A stretch of DNA of 64,000 nucleotides from Lachnospiraceae bacterium XBB2008 (GCA_900102235.1 FMVL01000012.1:1-64000), one strand, 5' to 3'. Positions 42,378 through 54,202 are shown, counted from the stretch's first letter. Notes: generated by a model not told the origin, from the sequence alone. Numbers and translations are program-made.

Positions 42378-44114
42378 ATGAGTAAAAAAGACAAAAAGAA
42401 AAAAAGTAATGCATTTGTAAAAGCGATCCCTGCGCTGGTAGCTATTTTTCTGATCCTTGTAATAGGCGGTGTATACGGCTATCAGATATTGAAGGAGCAT
42501 TTCTCCTATTCGCATGAGCGCATGGATCTGATGGAGTATTTCGGACTGAGCGCCGATGACGAAGTGGCCGTGATCGTGGGCGATGAGCTGCAGGATTACA
42601 AGGCACGCTACATCGACGGGTTCTGCTATTTCGACAGCGAGACCATCAGAAAGGAATACAACCAGAGATTCTACGTGGATGAGGGTGAGGGCATCGTGAT
42701 CTATGTTGAGCCTCTGACCATCACGACGACACGTATTTCCGAGACCGGATACGATAAGGGCGGCACGCAGGTTCCGACCGATTACGTTCCCGCAAGATTC
42801 GTGGGCGATACATTGTATCTTGCATGTGATTTTGTACAGCTGTATACGAACTACGAGTATACTTTCTATGATGATCCGAAGCGCATGCAGGTATATAAAG
42901 AGTGGCCTTCCCGCGAGACCGCAACTATCAAGAAGGACACCCAGGTCAGGTACCGCGGCGGCAATAAGAGCCCGATCCTTACCGATGTAGCGGCTGGCGA
43001 CAAGGTGTACATTCTCGACACGATGGAAGAGTGGTCGGGAGTAAGGACATCTGACGGCTTCATCGGATATGTAGAGAACAAGCGCCTGGAGAATTATGAG
43101 AATGAGACTGGCATTCCGGTCAGCACATATGAAGAACCCGAGTTCACATCCATTTCCATGGATGAAAAAGTGAACCTGACATGGCACAGCGTAGCGGGTC
43201 CTGCCGGAAACGACACACTTTGGGAGATGCTCGCCAACACACATGATGTGAACGTCGTATCCCCCACGTGGTTCGGCCTTTCGGACAACTTCGGTTCGAT
43301 CTCCGATTTCGGTTCGGCTTCCTATGTTCAGTCACTTCATGAAAAAGGAATACAGGTCTGGGGCCTGGTAAGCAATTTTGCAAATCCCGACCTGAACGTG
43401 GATACATATGCCGTGTTAAGCTCCACGACCAACAGGCGCAATCTGATCAATAACCTGATGTCGGTCACTGCCGCATACGATCTGGACGGCATCAACATCG
43501 ACTTCGAGACATTGAGCCCCGAATGCGGAGTGCACTTCATCCAGTTCATCAGGGAACTTTCCGTTGAGTGCCGCAAAGCGGGTATCGTACTTTCCGTCGA
43601 TAACTATGTTCCGATCGGAAATACCGATTTCTACAACCGTGCCGAGCAGGGCGTGTATGCCGATTATGTGATCATCATGGGCTATGACGAGCACTACGCC
43701 GGATCGTCTGAGGCCGGTTCCGTCGCAAGTATCGGATATGTTACTCAGGGTCTTGAGAATACGATAAACGAAGTTGATCCTTCCAAGGTCATCAACGCTG
43801 TTCCTTTTTACGTAAGGATATGGGAGACCAACGGAACCGACGTATCATCCCAGGCTGTGGATATGGCTACGGCAGCGGCTTATGTCAAGGATCACAATAT
43901 TGATATGCAGTGGGACGAGACCACGTGCCAGAAATACGGTGAATATACATCCGGCGGGACCATACATCAGGTATGGCTCGAGGATGCGGAGTCCATCAAA
44001 GTCAAATTAAGCGTCATGGAGTCCTTTGGCGTAGCCGGCGTGGCTTCCTGGCGGTTAGGCATGGAGACACCCGAGATCTGGGATGTCATCGCCGATTATC
44101 TGCACGGGAATTAA
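42378..44114 (+). CDS. Membrane-anchored SH3 and GH18 glycosyl hydrolase
   Basis: 578 residues. A basic N-terminus and one membrane segment (about 13-37) anchor it outside the cell. Residues 50-180 resemble a copper-amine-oxidase-like N-terminal domain, residues 185-240 a bacterial SH3 domain (IKKDTQVRYRGGNKSPIL...EWSGVRTSDGFIGYV), and residues 265-578 a GH18 barrel with the catalytic DGINIDFE (D370 to E377). GH18 members with this build, such as SleL, cut N-acetylglucosaminyl bonds in peptidoglycan. No ribosome site precedes the ATG; a hairpin array lies there instead. tsaC follows closely. Confidence 0.88.
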   Translation: MSKKDKKKKSNAFVKAIPALVAIFLILVIGGVYGYQILKEHFSYSHERMDLMEYFGLSADDEVAVIVGDELQDYKARYIDGFCYFDSETIRKEYNQRFYVDEGEGIVIYVEPLTITTTRISETGYDKGGTQVPTDYVPARFVGDTLYLACDFVQLYTNYEYTFYDDPKRMQVYKEWPSRETATIKKDTQVRYRGGNKSPILTDVAAGDKVYILDTMEEWSGVRTSDGFIGYVENKRLENYENETGIPVSTYEEPEFTSISMDEKVNLTWHSVAGPAGNDTLWEMLANTHDVNVVSPTWFGLSDNFGSISDFGSASYVQSLHEKGIQVWGLVSNFANPDLNVDTYAVLSSTTNRRNLINNLMSVTAAYDLDGINIDFETLSPECGVHFIQFIRELSVECRKAGIVLSVDNYVPIGNTDFYNRAEQGVYADYVIIMGYDEHYAGSSEAGSVASIGYVTQGLENTINEVDPSKVINAVPFYVRIWETNGTDVSSQAVDMATAAAYVKDHNIDMQWDETTCQKYGEYTSGGTIHQVWLEDAESIKVKLSVMESFGVAGVASWRLGMETPEIWDVIADYLHGN

Positions 44115-44123
44115 GTGAAAACC

Positions 44124-45188
44124 ATGGATACTGTTATAGCAAGGATAGATCCGTCAAACCCGGATCCCGGGATGATCAGTCGTGCAGGCGGGATCATCAG
44201 ATCCGGAGGCCTGGTCGCTTTTCCGACGGAGACCGTATACGGTCTGGGCGGGGATGCGCTCTCGGGAGATTCCTCCCGGGCAATCTATGCAGCCAAGGGC
44301 AGACCGTCCGACAATCCCTTAATAGTTCATATAGCAGATATGAAGTCCTTAGGCCGGATAGTAAAAAGCGTTCCGGATAAGGCTTATGCTCTGGCAGAGA
44401 AGTTCTGGCCGGGCCCGCTCACCATGATAATGGATAAATCCGATGAGGTGCCTTATGCGACCACGGGAGGCCTTGATACCGTAGCGGTCAGATTTCCCTC
44501 AGATCCGGTGGCGCAGGCTTTCATCAGGGCAGCAGGAGGTTATGTGGCTGCGCCCAGTGCCAATCTCTCCGGCAAACCCTCACCCACATCGGGCAAATAT
44601 GTGGTCGAAGACATGGACGGCCGCATTGACATGATCCTTTACGGAGACGATTCCGTGATAGGCCTGGAGTCCACGATAGTGGATCTTACCGGCACTTCAC
44701 CGGTGATACTCCGTCCGGGTTATATCACTCTTGAGATGTTAAGAAGCGTCCTTCCGGATGTATCGGTCGATACTGCGCTTCTCGCCGATGATGACAAGAC
44801 ACCCCCGAAAGCTCCCGGAATGAAATACCGGCACTACGCGCCGAAGGGCGATCTGGTCATAGTAGAGGGCGAACGCCCGGAAGTGATACAATATATTACA
44901 GATAAGCTTGTCGCAGATGCTTCTTTGGGCAAAAGGACCGGGGTCATCGCATCGACCCAGACCGCATCTTCATACAAGGCGGACGTTGTTCTTGATATGG
45001 GCGATGCCTCTGATCACGATGAGATAGCAAGAAGGCTTTTCGGGCTCCTGAGGGAAATGGATGACGAAGAGGTCGATTCGATCTACTCGGAGGCTGTGTC
45101 CGGTGAAGGAGTCGCGGCGGCGATAATGAACAGGCTGCTCAAGGCGGCAGGTCATAACATAGTGGTTTTAGGCGATATACAGACTTGA
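44124..45188 (+). CDS. tsaC: L-threonylcarbamoyladenylate synthase (Sua5 type)
   Basis: 354 residues from the ATG at 44124; GTG 44115 is an alternative, and neither has a clear ribosome site. The YrdC domain (residues 10-210) has GGLVAFPTETVYGLGGDA, SDNPLIVHI, FWPGPLTMI and SANLSGKPSPT; the C-terminal Sua5 domain follows KAPGMKYRHYAPKGDL. It makes threonylcarbamoyl-AMP from threonine, bicarbonate and ATP for the t6A base of tRNAs. It lies 9 bases after the GH18 gene and upstream of rpiB. Confidence 0.94.
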   Translation: MDTVIARIDPSNPDPGMISRAGGIIRSGGLVAFPTETVYGLGGDALSGDSSRAIYAAKGRPSDNPLIVHIADMKSLGRIVKSVPDKAYALAEKFWPGPLTMIMDKSDEVPYATTGGLDTVAVRFPSDPVAQAFIRAAGGYVAAPSANLSGKPSPTSGKYVVEDMDGRIDMILYGDDSVIGLESTIVDLTGTSPVILRPGYITLEMLRSVLPDVSVDTALLADDDKTPPKAPGMKYRHYAPKGDLVIVEGERPEVIQYITDKLVADASLGKRTGVIASTQTASSYKADVVLDMGDASDHDEIARRLFGLLREMDDEEVDSIYSEAVSGEGVAAAIMNRLLKAAGHNIVVLGDIQT

Positions 45189-45216
45189 CAGGAGATATTC
45201 AGAAAGGAAAGATAAC

Positions 45217-45648
45217 ATGATAGCAATAGGAAGCGATCACGGCGGATTTGATCTGAAGGAAAAGGTCATCGAACATCTGAAGGAAACAGGATACGAAGTA
45301 AAGGATTTCGGCTGCTACGACAAGTCATCATGCGACTATCCCGAGTTCGGCAGAGCGGCTGCAAAAGCGGTAGCGAGCGGCGAGTGCGACCGCGGTATCG
45401 TGATATGCACGACCGGCATCGGGATATCGATCACAGCCAATAAGGTAAAGGGCATACGGTGCGCACTCTGTACCGATACATATCTTGCAAAGATGACGAG
45501 GCTCCACAACGACGCCAACATGCTCGCACTCGGAGCGGCAGACATAGGCACGGGGCTTGCGATGGACATAGTCGACATGTTCCTGAACACAGAGTTCTCC
45601 GGCGAGGAGAAACACGTCCGCAGGATCAATAAGATAGAGGAAGGCTGA
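45217..45648 (+). CDS. rpiB: Ribose 5-phosphate isomerase B
   Basis: 143 residues. IAIGSDHGGFDLKE holds the DHGG motif, CTTGIGISITANKVKGIRCALC the active-site cysteine and phosphate loop, and HNDANMLALGA the conserved tail. It interconverts ribose 5-phosphate and ribulose 5-phosphate in the pentose phosphate pathway. The ribosome site is AAAGGAAAG. It follows tsaC by 28 bases, a pairing often seen in Firmicutes. Confidence 0.96.
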   Translation: MIAIGSDHGGFDLKEKVIEHLKETGYEVKDFGCYDKSSCDYPEFGRAAAKAVASGECDRGIVICTTGIGISITANKVKGIRCALCTDTYLAKMTRLHNDANMLALGAADIGTGLAMDIVDMFLNTEFSGEEKHVRRINKIEEG

Positions 45649-45667
45649 TACTCTTACTTCTGATATT

Positions 45668-46876
45668 ATGAAAAGACTCCGTGGGATAATCGCATACGCA
45701 TTATGCGCGGTCATGATCGCAGACGGTGCTTTCATGACACAAGGAAATGTTGCGTATGCCGCCACGGCCGGAGCACTCGATCAGGCACGGGACGATTACG
45801 AGGATACCAGGGACAGGATCGAGGAGACATCCGGAGAGATAGACGATCTGACTTCCGAGCAGGCTTCACTGCAGGAAAGCCTGGATGCGCTCAACACCAA
45901 GCTGGAAGCCGCAGCCGATGTCCTCGAGAGGCTGGATGCCCAGATAGAGACGACCAAGACGGAGATCGACCTTACCTGGGGCAAGATAGAGGAGCTTTCC
46001 GCTCAGGCCGACATGCTCCAGGAAAAAGCGAACGAGCAGTACGAACTGGTAAAAGCACAGATCAAATACATATACGAATGCGGCGATACGATGTATCTGG
46101 CGCTGCTCCGCGGAAGCGGCACATACTCCGATTACCTGAACCGCAACAGTTATATGGAGATGTTCGCCGAGTACAATCAGACCAACATCAACAATCTTCA
46201 GGAGACCGGCAAGGCCCTTAAGGAGACTCAGGCTAAGTACGAAGAGGAACTCATCAAGCTCGAACGGGAAAAAGCGGAGCTCGATGAGTACGAGCAGGCC
46301 GTAGAGAAGCAGTACGAAGAGATCCGGCTCATGGTCGAAGAAGCTTCGGGCAAAGTTGCCGACTACAAAGCCCGCATCAGCAATGCGGAGGCGCGACTGG
46401 CGGAATACGAATCCCAACTTGCCGCGCAGGAAGAAAATATCGGAAATCTCGAGGCGCAGCTCGATGATGAACTGCAAAAGACCGTGGAGGCAGCCAACGC
46501 CGAGTGGCGTGAACTTGATAATGTGACCTATGATGCCTCCGACAGAAAACTCCTTGCGAACCTTATCTGGTGTGAAGCCGGAAACGAAGAATATCTCGGA
46601 CAGGTCGCTGTCGGAGCGGTGGTGATGAACCGCGTCATGAGTTCGGTCTTTCCGAACACCATAGTCGGAGTGATCTACCAGGGCAAGCAGTTTTCCCCCG
46701 CATCCAGCGGCAGGCTTGCACTCGCTCTGTCCAGAGACAGCGCGACCGAGAGCTGCTATAAAGCAGCGGACGCGGCCATGAGCGGCGTGAACAACATAGG
46801 CAGCTGCCTGTATTTCAGGACGCCTACATCCAAAGTGAACCCTAAGTATGTCATAGGGAACCACTATTTCTATTAA
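45668..46876 (+). CDS. Secreted coiled-coil protein with SleB-type cell wall hydrolase domain
   Basis: 402 residues. A signal peptide of about 32 residues ends at AYA-AT. Residues 35-270 form a long coiled coil like those of PcsB/FtsX-activated hydrolases, with an interruption at YIYECGDTMYLALLRGSGTYSDYLNR. The C-terminal 115 residues are a Hydrolase_2 (SleB) domain: LLANLIWCEAGNEEYLGQVAVGAVVMNRV, then GKQFSPASSGRL and NNIGSCLYFRTP, with the catalytic glutamate in CEAGNE. The build suggests a division-type peptidoglycan hydrolase. The 3' end overlaps the convergent DUF402 gene by 4 bases. Confidence 0.88.
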   Translation: MKRLRGIIAYALCAVMIADGAFMTQGNVAYAATAGALDQARDDYEDTRDRIEETSGEIDDLTSEQASLQESLDALNTKLEAAADVLERLDAQIETTKTEIDLTWGKIEELSAQADMLQEKANEQYELVKAQIKYIYECGDTMYLALLRGSGTYSDYLNRNSYMEMFAEYNQTNINNLQETGKALKETQAKYEEELIKLEREKAELDEYEQAVEKQYEEIRLMVEEASGKVADYKARISNAEARLAEYESQLAAQEENIGNLEAQLDDELQKTVEAANAEWRELDNVTYDASDRKLLANLIWCEAGNEEYLGQVAVGAVVMNRVMSSVFPNTIVGVIYQGKQFSPASSGRLALALSRDSATESCYKAADAAMSGVNNIGSCLYFRTPTSKVNPKYVIGNHYFY

Positions 46877-47352
46877 TTTGAAAATCTGTCCAGGGGAGAG
46901 GTGAGCTGATCAAGCTCGCCTTTATATATTTTCTCCAGAAGCGTATTCAGATTGACGAGGCAGGTATTCAGTTCCTCGCCCGTCATGAGCCCTTCGCGGA
47001 CTGCCTCTGCGAGTTCGTCGAGGTCGACGACTTTGACGAAACCGTCGGGATATATGATGACATCGGCGAGAAGATCCGTGACTAAGAGCGTATTCTCTTT
47101 TTCATCGGGGGTAAAAGAAACGATGTCGCAATATGTATACATCAGGGAATCGTCTTTACGCTGGAAGCGGCTGACTTTCCAGCCTTCTTTCAGGTAATAT
47201 ACGGATGAACCGTGGTGAAGATCCTTCTTGGGACGGATGGTATTCCATGATGTCACTATCACATTCTCATCCATGTGCAGAATGATATCGTCTTTGAGCG
47301 GGATGCATTCTGCGGGGATCAGACGCTTGCGATAGAGTTGTGGGTAGGACAT
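46873..47352 (-). CDS. DUF402 domain protein
   Basis: 159 residues. The DUF402 (FomD-like) region reads VYYLKEGWKVSRFQRKDDSLMYTYCDIVSF, followed by DLLADVIIYPDGFVKVVDLDELAEA, with the conserved D-x-D and Y-C-D residues of the family. FomD-type relatives act on nucleotide esters, but most members have no known role. It is a single minus-strand gene between the SleB-like gene and the atp operon. The ribosome site GGAGGT is good. Confidence 0.87.
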   Translation of the reverse strand: MSYPQLYRKRLIPAECIPLKDDIILHMDENVIVTSWNTIRPKKDLHHGSSVYYLKEGWKVSRFQRKDDSLMYTYCDIVSFTPDEKENTLLVTDLLADVIIYPDGFVKVVDLDELAEAVREGLMTGEELNTCLVNLNTLLEKIYKGELDQLTSPLDRFSN

Positions 47353-47424
47353 CGGGTAACCTCCGGGAAGGAAAGCGTGACTGTTTCTTAATAAGTTACG
47401 CTCAAGTATGATTTAAGTCAAGCA

Positions 47425-47453
47425 TAGACATTGCCGTAAAAAGTAGGTATAAT
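47425..47453 (+). promoter_or_regulatory. Promoter of the atp operon
   Basis: TAGACA (47425-47430), a 17-base spacer and TATAAT (47448-47453). The first start codon is only 17 bases further on, so the transcript has a very short leader without a good ribosome site. Confidence 0.75.
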
Positions 47454-47469
47454 TAAGAAGTTATATGTT

Positions 47470-47760
47470 ATGAAAGCGCTTATTACGATCACGCAGTTTG
47501 GCATAGATATGCTCGTTCCCATTTTCCTGTGTTCAATGGCCGGCAGATGGCTTGACGGGAAATTCGGTACATCGTGGATATTTATCCTGATGTTTTTTGT
47601 GGGAGCGGCGGCAGGTGCGGGCAATGTATACCGCCTGGCACGCAAACTGATGAACGAGAGCGACACTGTCAGGAACAGGGATCTGGCAGCAGGTGCTTCC
47701 GGAGAAGATGCGGCAGCGGATGTTCCCTATGAGGACCCGACCGAAGAAGATGAAGAATGA
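47470..47760 (+). CDS. atpZ: AtpZ/AtpI family protein
   Basis: 96 residues. Two membrane segments (about 4-24 and 34-56) with FGIDMLVPIFLCSMAGRWLDGKFGTS match the short AtpZ family that precedes the atp genes and may import Mg2+ or Ca2+ or aid c-ring assembly. The tail is highly acidic. The leader is about 10 bases with no clear Shine-Dalgarno. Its end overlaps the next gene by 11 bases. Confidence 0.85.
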   Translation: MKALITITQFGIDMLVPIFLCSMAGRWLDGKFGTSWIFILMFFVGAAAGAGNVYRLARKLMNESDTVRNRDLAAGASGEDAAADVPYEDPTEEDEE

Positions 47761-48163
47761 TCACAAATGGCCGGCTCCGCCGCGGATAGTCATAGAGATG
47801 TGGCTTGGAATAGCACTTTTTAACTGCCTGTGCATACTGATCGGGATATGGTTCGTCCCCGACCGTGCAAGATTCCTCACGGGACTGCTCCTCGGAGCGG
47901 CACTCGCATGTGCGGGATCCTACCACATATGGGCGACTCTCGACAGATCGGTCGACTCCCCCGATGAGAAGACCGCAGCCAGACGCGTCGGTACCGGATA
48001 CATCATCCGATATATAGCGCTTATAGCACTTGTTCTTATATTGTACTTTACCGGGATAGGAAGCCCGTTTGCGGCGTTTGTAGGATATCTCGGATTGAAA
48101 CCCGCGGCATATATGCAGCCCACGGTTCACAAGATGACTGACAGATTTTTACAACGGAGGTGA
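47750..48163 (+). CDS. atpI: ATP synthase subunit I
   Basis: 137 residues from the ATG at 47750, inside the end of atpZ; longer in-frame starts run through the atpZ frame. Four membrane segments with an arginine in between (GLLLGAALACAGSYHIWATLDRSVD) fit AtpI, which assists c-ring assembly. Conservation is low in this family, so the call rests on place and topology. Confidence 0.8.
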   Translation: MKNDHKWPAPPRIVIEMWLGIALFNCLCILIGIWFVPDRARFLTGLLLGAALACAGSYHIWATLDRSVDSPDEKTAARRVGTGYIIRYIALIALVLILYFTGIGSPFAAFVGYLGLKPAAYMQPTVHKMTDRFLQRR

Positions 48164-48167
48164 GAGT

Positions 48168-48887
48168 ATGGCGCAGGGCATACTGCTCTCGGCAGACAAT
48201 CTGGACTTTATGATCCACGGAGTGTTCTCCTACACTCTGTTCGGTCAGGAGGTATGGATCACCACTTCACATGTGTGTATCCTGATAGTTTTCCTGGTAC
48301 TGGTCGGATTCTTCATTGCGGCCAGGATCACAATGAACAAGGCCACCGAGGTCCCCGGCACGTTCCAGAATATCATCGAGCTCATCGTTGAGAAACTTGA
48401 CGGAATGGTCGGCGGCGTCATGGGTAAGTGGTCACCCAAGTTCCGCAACTACATAGGAACGATATTCTTATTCATCCTGCTTAGCAATATCTCGGGCTTA
48501 TTCGGGCTCAGACCGCCCACGGCTGACTATGGTACGACTCTTGCACTCGGTCTTATCACATTCACACTGATACACTATAACGAATTCAAGCACCAGAAGG
48601 TTAAGGGGGTCATCAAAGGACTCTGCGATCCCTGGCCGATATGGGCTCCGATCAATATCATCGGCGAACTTGCCGTTCCCGTATCGTTGTCGCTGCGTCT
48701 TTTCGCAAACGTCCTGTCAGGACTCGTTATGACAACACTGATCTACGGACTGCTCGGTAAGATCGCGGTCATCTGGCCCGCAGCTCTCCACGTTTACCTG
48801 GATCTGTTCTCGGGCGCGATACAGACATATGTTTTCTGTATGCTGACGATGACATATATAACCAATGCGTGTACGACTGAGTCATGA
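48168..48887 (+). CDS. atpB: F-type ATP synthase subunit a
   Basis: 239 residues with five to six membrane segments. The essential arginine lies in ELAVPVSLSLRLFANVLSGLV, and the last helices contain DLFSGAIQTYVFCMLTMTYI. Subunit a forms the ion half-channels against the c-ring. GGAGGTGAG precedes the ATG. With the Na+-type c subunit, sodium is the likely coupling ion. Confidence 0.96.
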   Translation: MAQGILLSADNLDFMIHGVFSYTLFGQEVWITTSHVCILIVFLVLVGFFIAARITMNKATEVPGTFQNIIELIVEKLDGMVGGVMGKWSPKFRNYIGTIFLFILLSNISGLFGLRPPTADYGTTLALGLITFTLIHYNEFKHQKVKGVIKGLCDPWPIWAPINIIGELAVPVSLSLRLFANVLSGLVMTTLIYGLLGKIAVIWPAALHVYLDLFSGAIQTYVFCMLTMTYITNACTTES

Positions 48888-48947
48888 GCCCTGCTCATGA
48901 CTCTGAAGAACCTTCGGTTCTTCTGCACATAAACCATACTTACATAA

Positions 48948-49214
<267 letters not shown>

Positions 49215-49250
49215 GGAGCCTCTATTATTCTGGAAAGGAGGCAATGACAC

Positions 49251-49766
49251 ATGACAAGATTATTCGATCTGGATCTTCAGCTCCTGTCCGATGCGGTGCT
49301 GATGATCATAGCTGTCTTCGTATTGTTCATGCTGGCCAGCTACCTGTTCTTCAATCCTGTCCGCGATATGCTGAAGAAGCGTCAGGAAAAGATTCAGGGT
49401 GAACTCGACGAAGCCGCTTCCGATATGGAAAAGGCAAGTGCGCTGAAGGCCGAATACGAAGAAAAGCTTAGTAAGGTCGACAGAGAAGCCGAGGGTATAC
49501 TTGCCGAGGCCCGTAAGAAAGCTCTCGATAACGAGAAGCACATAATCGACGAGGCCCGTGCTGAAGCCGCTGCTATCATTGACAGAGCCCGCTCGGAAGC
49601 TGAGCTCGAGAAGAAGAAAGCGGCCGACGAAGTCAAGAAAGAGATGGTCGTTCTGGCATCCATGATGGCAGGAAAGGTCGTAAGTCAGAATATCGACACG
49701 ACTGTTCAGGATCAGATCATCGATGATACCCTTGCGCAGATGGGAACTTCCACATGGCTAAACTGA
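49251..49766 (+). CDS. atpF: F-type ATP synthase subunit b
   Basis: 171 residues with one N-terminal membrane helix (MIIAVFVLFMLASYLFF) followed by a long charged coiled coil, the peripheral stalk. The segment NPVRDMLKKRQEKIQGELDEA is typical. Its 3' end overlaps atpH by 13 bases. Confidence 0.95.
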   Translation: MTRLFDLDLQLLSDAVLMIIAVFVLFMLASYLFFNPVRDMLKKRQEKIQGELDEAASDMEKASALKAEYEEKLSKVDREAEGILAEARKKALDNEKHIIDEARAEAAAIIDRARSEAELEKKKAADEVKKEMVVLASMMAGKVVSQNIDTTVQDQIIDDTLAQMGTSTWLN

Positions 49767-50299
49767 TATCTTCAGCATATGCCGATGCGTTGTTCGAGCT
49801 CGCCATCGAAAAGAACAAGGCCGGTGAATGGAAAGAGGAGATAGAAGGTATCAGGACCATTTTGCAGGAGAATCCCCAGTTTAACGATCTGATGCTTCAT
49901 CCCCGTGTGCTTAAAGAGGAGAAGTTGAAGCTTGCTGAGGAAGCTTTTGCAGGGAAAGCGGATCCCGAGGTGACCGGGCTCATCCGTATCGTCATCGAAA
50001 AAGGACGATACTCCGAGATCGATTCCATATTCGCTAGATTCATCGATCTTGTAAAAGAGTATGAAGGTATCGGTGTGGCTTGGGTCACGACCGCAAAGGA
50101 GCTGAGCGCGGCACAGAAATCCGCTGTGGAAAAGAAACTGTTGGAGACTACAGATTATAAGACTATGGAGATGCACTTCATCGTTGACGAGCAGGTGATC
50201 GCAGGTATGGTCATCCGTATAGGCGATACCGTAGTGGATTCCACAGTCCGTACCAGACTGGAAGGACTTACCAGAAGTCTTCTCCAGGCGCAGGTATAG
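49754..50299 (+). CDS. atpH: F-type ATP synthase subunit delta
   Basis: 181 residues. AYADALFELAIEKNKAGEWKEEIE and GMVIRIGDTVVDSTVRTRLEGL are the N- and C-terminal signatures of the OSCP/delta family, which joins the peripheral stalk to the alpha-beta head. Translation is coupled to atpF by the overlap. Confidence 0.94.
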   Translation: MAKLISSAYADALFELAIEKNKAGEWKEEIEGIRTILQENPQFNDLMLHPRVLKEEKLKLAEEAFAGKADPEVTGLIRIVIEKGRYSEIDSIFARFIDLVKEYEGIGVAWVTTAKELSAAQKSAVEKKLLETTDYKTMEMHFIVDEQVIAGMVIRIGDTVVDSTVRTRLEGLTRSLLQAQV

Positions 50300-50335
50300 C
50301 AGAGTGTATTAGTAAAGAAAGGTGCGTACGGATCT

Positions 50336-51838
50336 ATGAATTTGAGACCGGAAGAGATTAGTTCTGTTATCAAAGAACAGATAAGCAGATATGCGGCTAC
50401 GCTCGAAGTATCCGAAGTGGGTACAGTCATTCAGGTGGCCGACGGTATCGCTCGTGTGCATGGACTCAACAAGGCTATGCAGGGAGAACTTCTGGAGTTC
50501 CCCGGTGAAGTTTACGGCATGGTCATGAACCTTGAGGAAGATAATGTCGGTGCGGTTCTTCTCGGCTCCGGCAATATCAGCGAGGGTGATACGGTCAAGA
50601 CTACCGGACGAGTTGTTGAGGTACCTGCCGGCGACTGCATGCTGGGACGTGTTGTAAACGCTCTCGGCCAGCCCATAGACGGCAAGGGACCGATCCAGAC
50701 AGACAAGTACCGTAAGATCGAGCGAGTTGCATCGGGCGTTATCACACGTAAGTCGGTTGATACTCCCCTTCAGACAGGTATCAAGGCTATCGACTCGATG
50801 GTTCCTATCGGAAGAGGACAGCGTGAGCTGATCATCGGCGACAGACAGACAGGTAAGACCGCTGTTGCGATCGATACGATCATCAACCAGAAGGGACAGG
50901 GTGTGTACTGTATCTACGTGGCTATCGGCCAGAAGGCTTCGACGGTTGCGGGTATAGTTAAGACACTTGAAGAATACAATGCCATGGATTATACGACGGT
51001 AGTTGCCGCTACCGCATCCGAGATGGCTCCCCTTCAGTATATTGCTCCTTATTCGGGATGCGCTATCGGTGAAGAGTGGATGGAGAACGGCAAGGACGTT
51101 CTGGTCATCTATGATGACTTGAGTAAGCACGCCGTTGCATACAGAACACTCTCACTGCTCCTTAAACGTCCGCCCGGACGTGAGGCATATCCCGGTGATG
51201 TATTCTATCTTCACTCGAGACTTCTCGAGAGAGCTGCCCGCATGAGCGAGGAGTACGGCGGAGGTTCCCTTACCGCACTTCCCATCATCGAGACCCAGGC
51301 AGGCGATGTATCCGCATACATCCCCACCAATGTCATCTCGATCACGGACGGACAGATCTACCTCGAGACAGAGATGTTCAACTCCGGTTTCCGTCCCGCC
51401 ATTAACGCCGGTCTGTCGGTTTCCCGAGTAGGTGGTGCCGCACAGATCAAGGCCATGAAGAAGATCGCAGCTCCCATTCGTGTGGAACTTGCTCAGTACA
51501 GAGAGCTTGCAGCTTTTGCACAGTTTGGATCCGAGCTTGATGACGATACGAGAGAGAAGCTTGCACAGGGCGAAAGGATCAGAGAGATCCTCAAGCAGCC
51601 TCAGTATCAGCCCATGCCGGTTCAGTACCAGGTTCTCATCATCTTCGTTGCTACTAACAAGATGCTCCTGGATGTGCCCACGGGTGATGTTACGAGATTC
51701 GAGAAGGAGTTCTTCGAGTTTATCGATACCAAGTATCCCGAGATCCCTCAGGAGATCGCGGACACCAAGGTGATCTCGGACGAGCTCGATCCCAAGATCC
51801 GCAAGGCAGTGGAAGAGTTCAAGAAGAACTTCAAGTAA
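50336..51838 (+). CDS. atpA: F-type ATP synthase subunit alpha
   Basis: 500 residues. The beta-barrel start ([14 protein letters not shown]), P-loop GDRQTGKTA, the catalytic-site arginine in [11 protein letters not shown]...[15 protein letters not shown] and the family length are all normal. It holds the non-catalytic nucleotide sites of the F1 head. Confidence 0.97.
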   Translation: MNLRPEEISSVIKEQISRYAATLEVSEVGTVIQVADGIARVHGLNKAMQGELLEFPGEVYGMVMNLEEDNVGAVLLGSGNISEGDTVKTTGRVVEVPAGDCMLGRVVNALGQPIDGKGPIQTDKYRKIERVASGVITRKSVDTPLQTGIKAIDSMVPIGRGQRELIIGDRQTGKTAVAIDTIINQKGQGVYCIYVAIGQKASTVAGIVKTLEEYNAMDYTTVVAATASEMAPLQYIAPYSGCAIGEEWMENGKDVLVIYDDLSKHAVAYRTLSLLLKRPPGREAYPGDVFYLHSRLLERAARMSEEYGGGSLTALPIIETQAGDVSAYIPTNVISITDGQIYLETEMFNSGFRPAINAGLSVSRVGGAAQIKAMKKIAAPIRVELAQYRELAAFAQFGSELDDDTREKLAQGERIREILKQPQYQPMPVQYQVLIIFVATNKMLLDVPTGDVTRFEKEFFEFIDTKYPEIPQEIADTKVISDELDPKIRKAVEEFKKNFK

Positions 51839-51866
51839 GATCTGACAAAAGGAACAGGTAAACGCT

Positions 51867-52757
51867 ATGGCCTCAATGAGAGACATAAAAAGGCGTAGAA
51901 GCAGTATACAGAGCACTCAGCAGATAACCAAGGCCATGAAGCTTGTATCAACGGTCAAGCTTCAGCGTGCCAAGGGCCGTGCCGAGAGTGCCAAGCCCTA
52001 TTTCGACGCAGTATATCAGACTATCACGTCTGTCCTGTCCAAGACTTCGGGAATCACTCATCCTCTTTTGACCGGTTCCGATTCCGACCGCGTGGGTATC
52101 ATAGTCCTTACCTCCAACAGAGGTCTGGCCGGAGGTTATAACTCCAACATGGTACGCCTTATCCGCGATTCGGGATTTGATCCTGACAAGACCGATATCT
52201 ATAACATCGGTAAAAAAGGTCGCGACGGCTTAAAGAGGGGCGGATACAACATCGTCGGAGATTTTTCCGATGCGATCGAATCACCCGCTTATCCCGATGC
52301 GATGAAGATAGGAGCCGATGTGCTTAAGGATTTTGTCGAAGGCAAGATCGGAAGCGTGTATCTGGCATATACGAGATTTAAGAACACGGTCGTTCATCAG
52401 CCTACGCTTCTCAAACTTCTCCCCGTTGATGTGGAAGGAGTTCATGATGAGTACGAAGTGGATGACGATGCGATAGCCGAGAGCACCAATACCAAGGATG
52501 TGGTCATGAACTTCGAGCCGAACGAGGAAGAGGCTCTGGAGATGATCGTTCCCAAGTATATCAACCTGTTGATATACGGTGCGATGATCGAGGCTGTTGC
52601 CAGTGAGAACGGCGCCAGAATGCAGGCCATGGATTCTGCTACGAGCAACGCCGAAGATATGATATCCAAGCTGTCCTTGCAGTATAACCGTGCAAGACAG
52701 GGTGCAATAACACAAGAGTTAACAGAGATTATAGCAGGTGCCAACGCTATATCTTAA
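51867..52757 (+). CDS. atpG: F-type ATP synthase subunit gamma
   Basis: 296 residues. ASMRDIKRRRSSIQSTQQITKAMKLVSTVKL at the N-terminus and SLQYNRARQGAITQELTEIIAGANAI at the C-terminus form the central shaft coiled coil; TSNRGLAGGYNSN lies in the globular part. An extra loop with acidic residues (VEGVHDEYEVDDDAIAEST) is longer than in E. coli. Confidence 0.96.
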   Translation: MASMRDIKRRRSSIQSTQQITKAMKLVSTVKLQRAKGRAESAKPYFDAVYQTITSVLSKTSGITHPLLTGSDSDRVGIIVLTSNRGLAGGYNSNMVRLIRDSGFDPDKTDIYNIGKKGRDGLKRGGYNIVGDFSDAIESPAYPDAMKIGADVLKDFVEGKIGSVYLAYTRFKNTVVHQPTLLKLLPVDVEGVHDEYEVDDDAIAESTNTKDVVMNFEPNEEEALEMIVPKYINLLIYGAMIEAVASENGARMQAMDSATSNAEDMISKLSLQYNRARQGAITQELTEIIAGANAIS

Positions 52758-52760
52758 TGA

Positions 52761-54176
<1,416 letters not shown>

Positions 54177-54202
54177 TCTGATTCGCACTCTTTGGAGGAA
54201 TT

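Noticed and set aside
42357-43244. A 295-residue minus-strand frame
   Set aside because: It is the mirror of the GH18/SH3 gene, has no recognisable domain, and the plus-strand product is clear.
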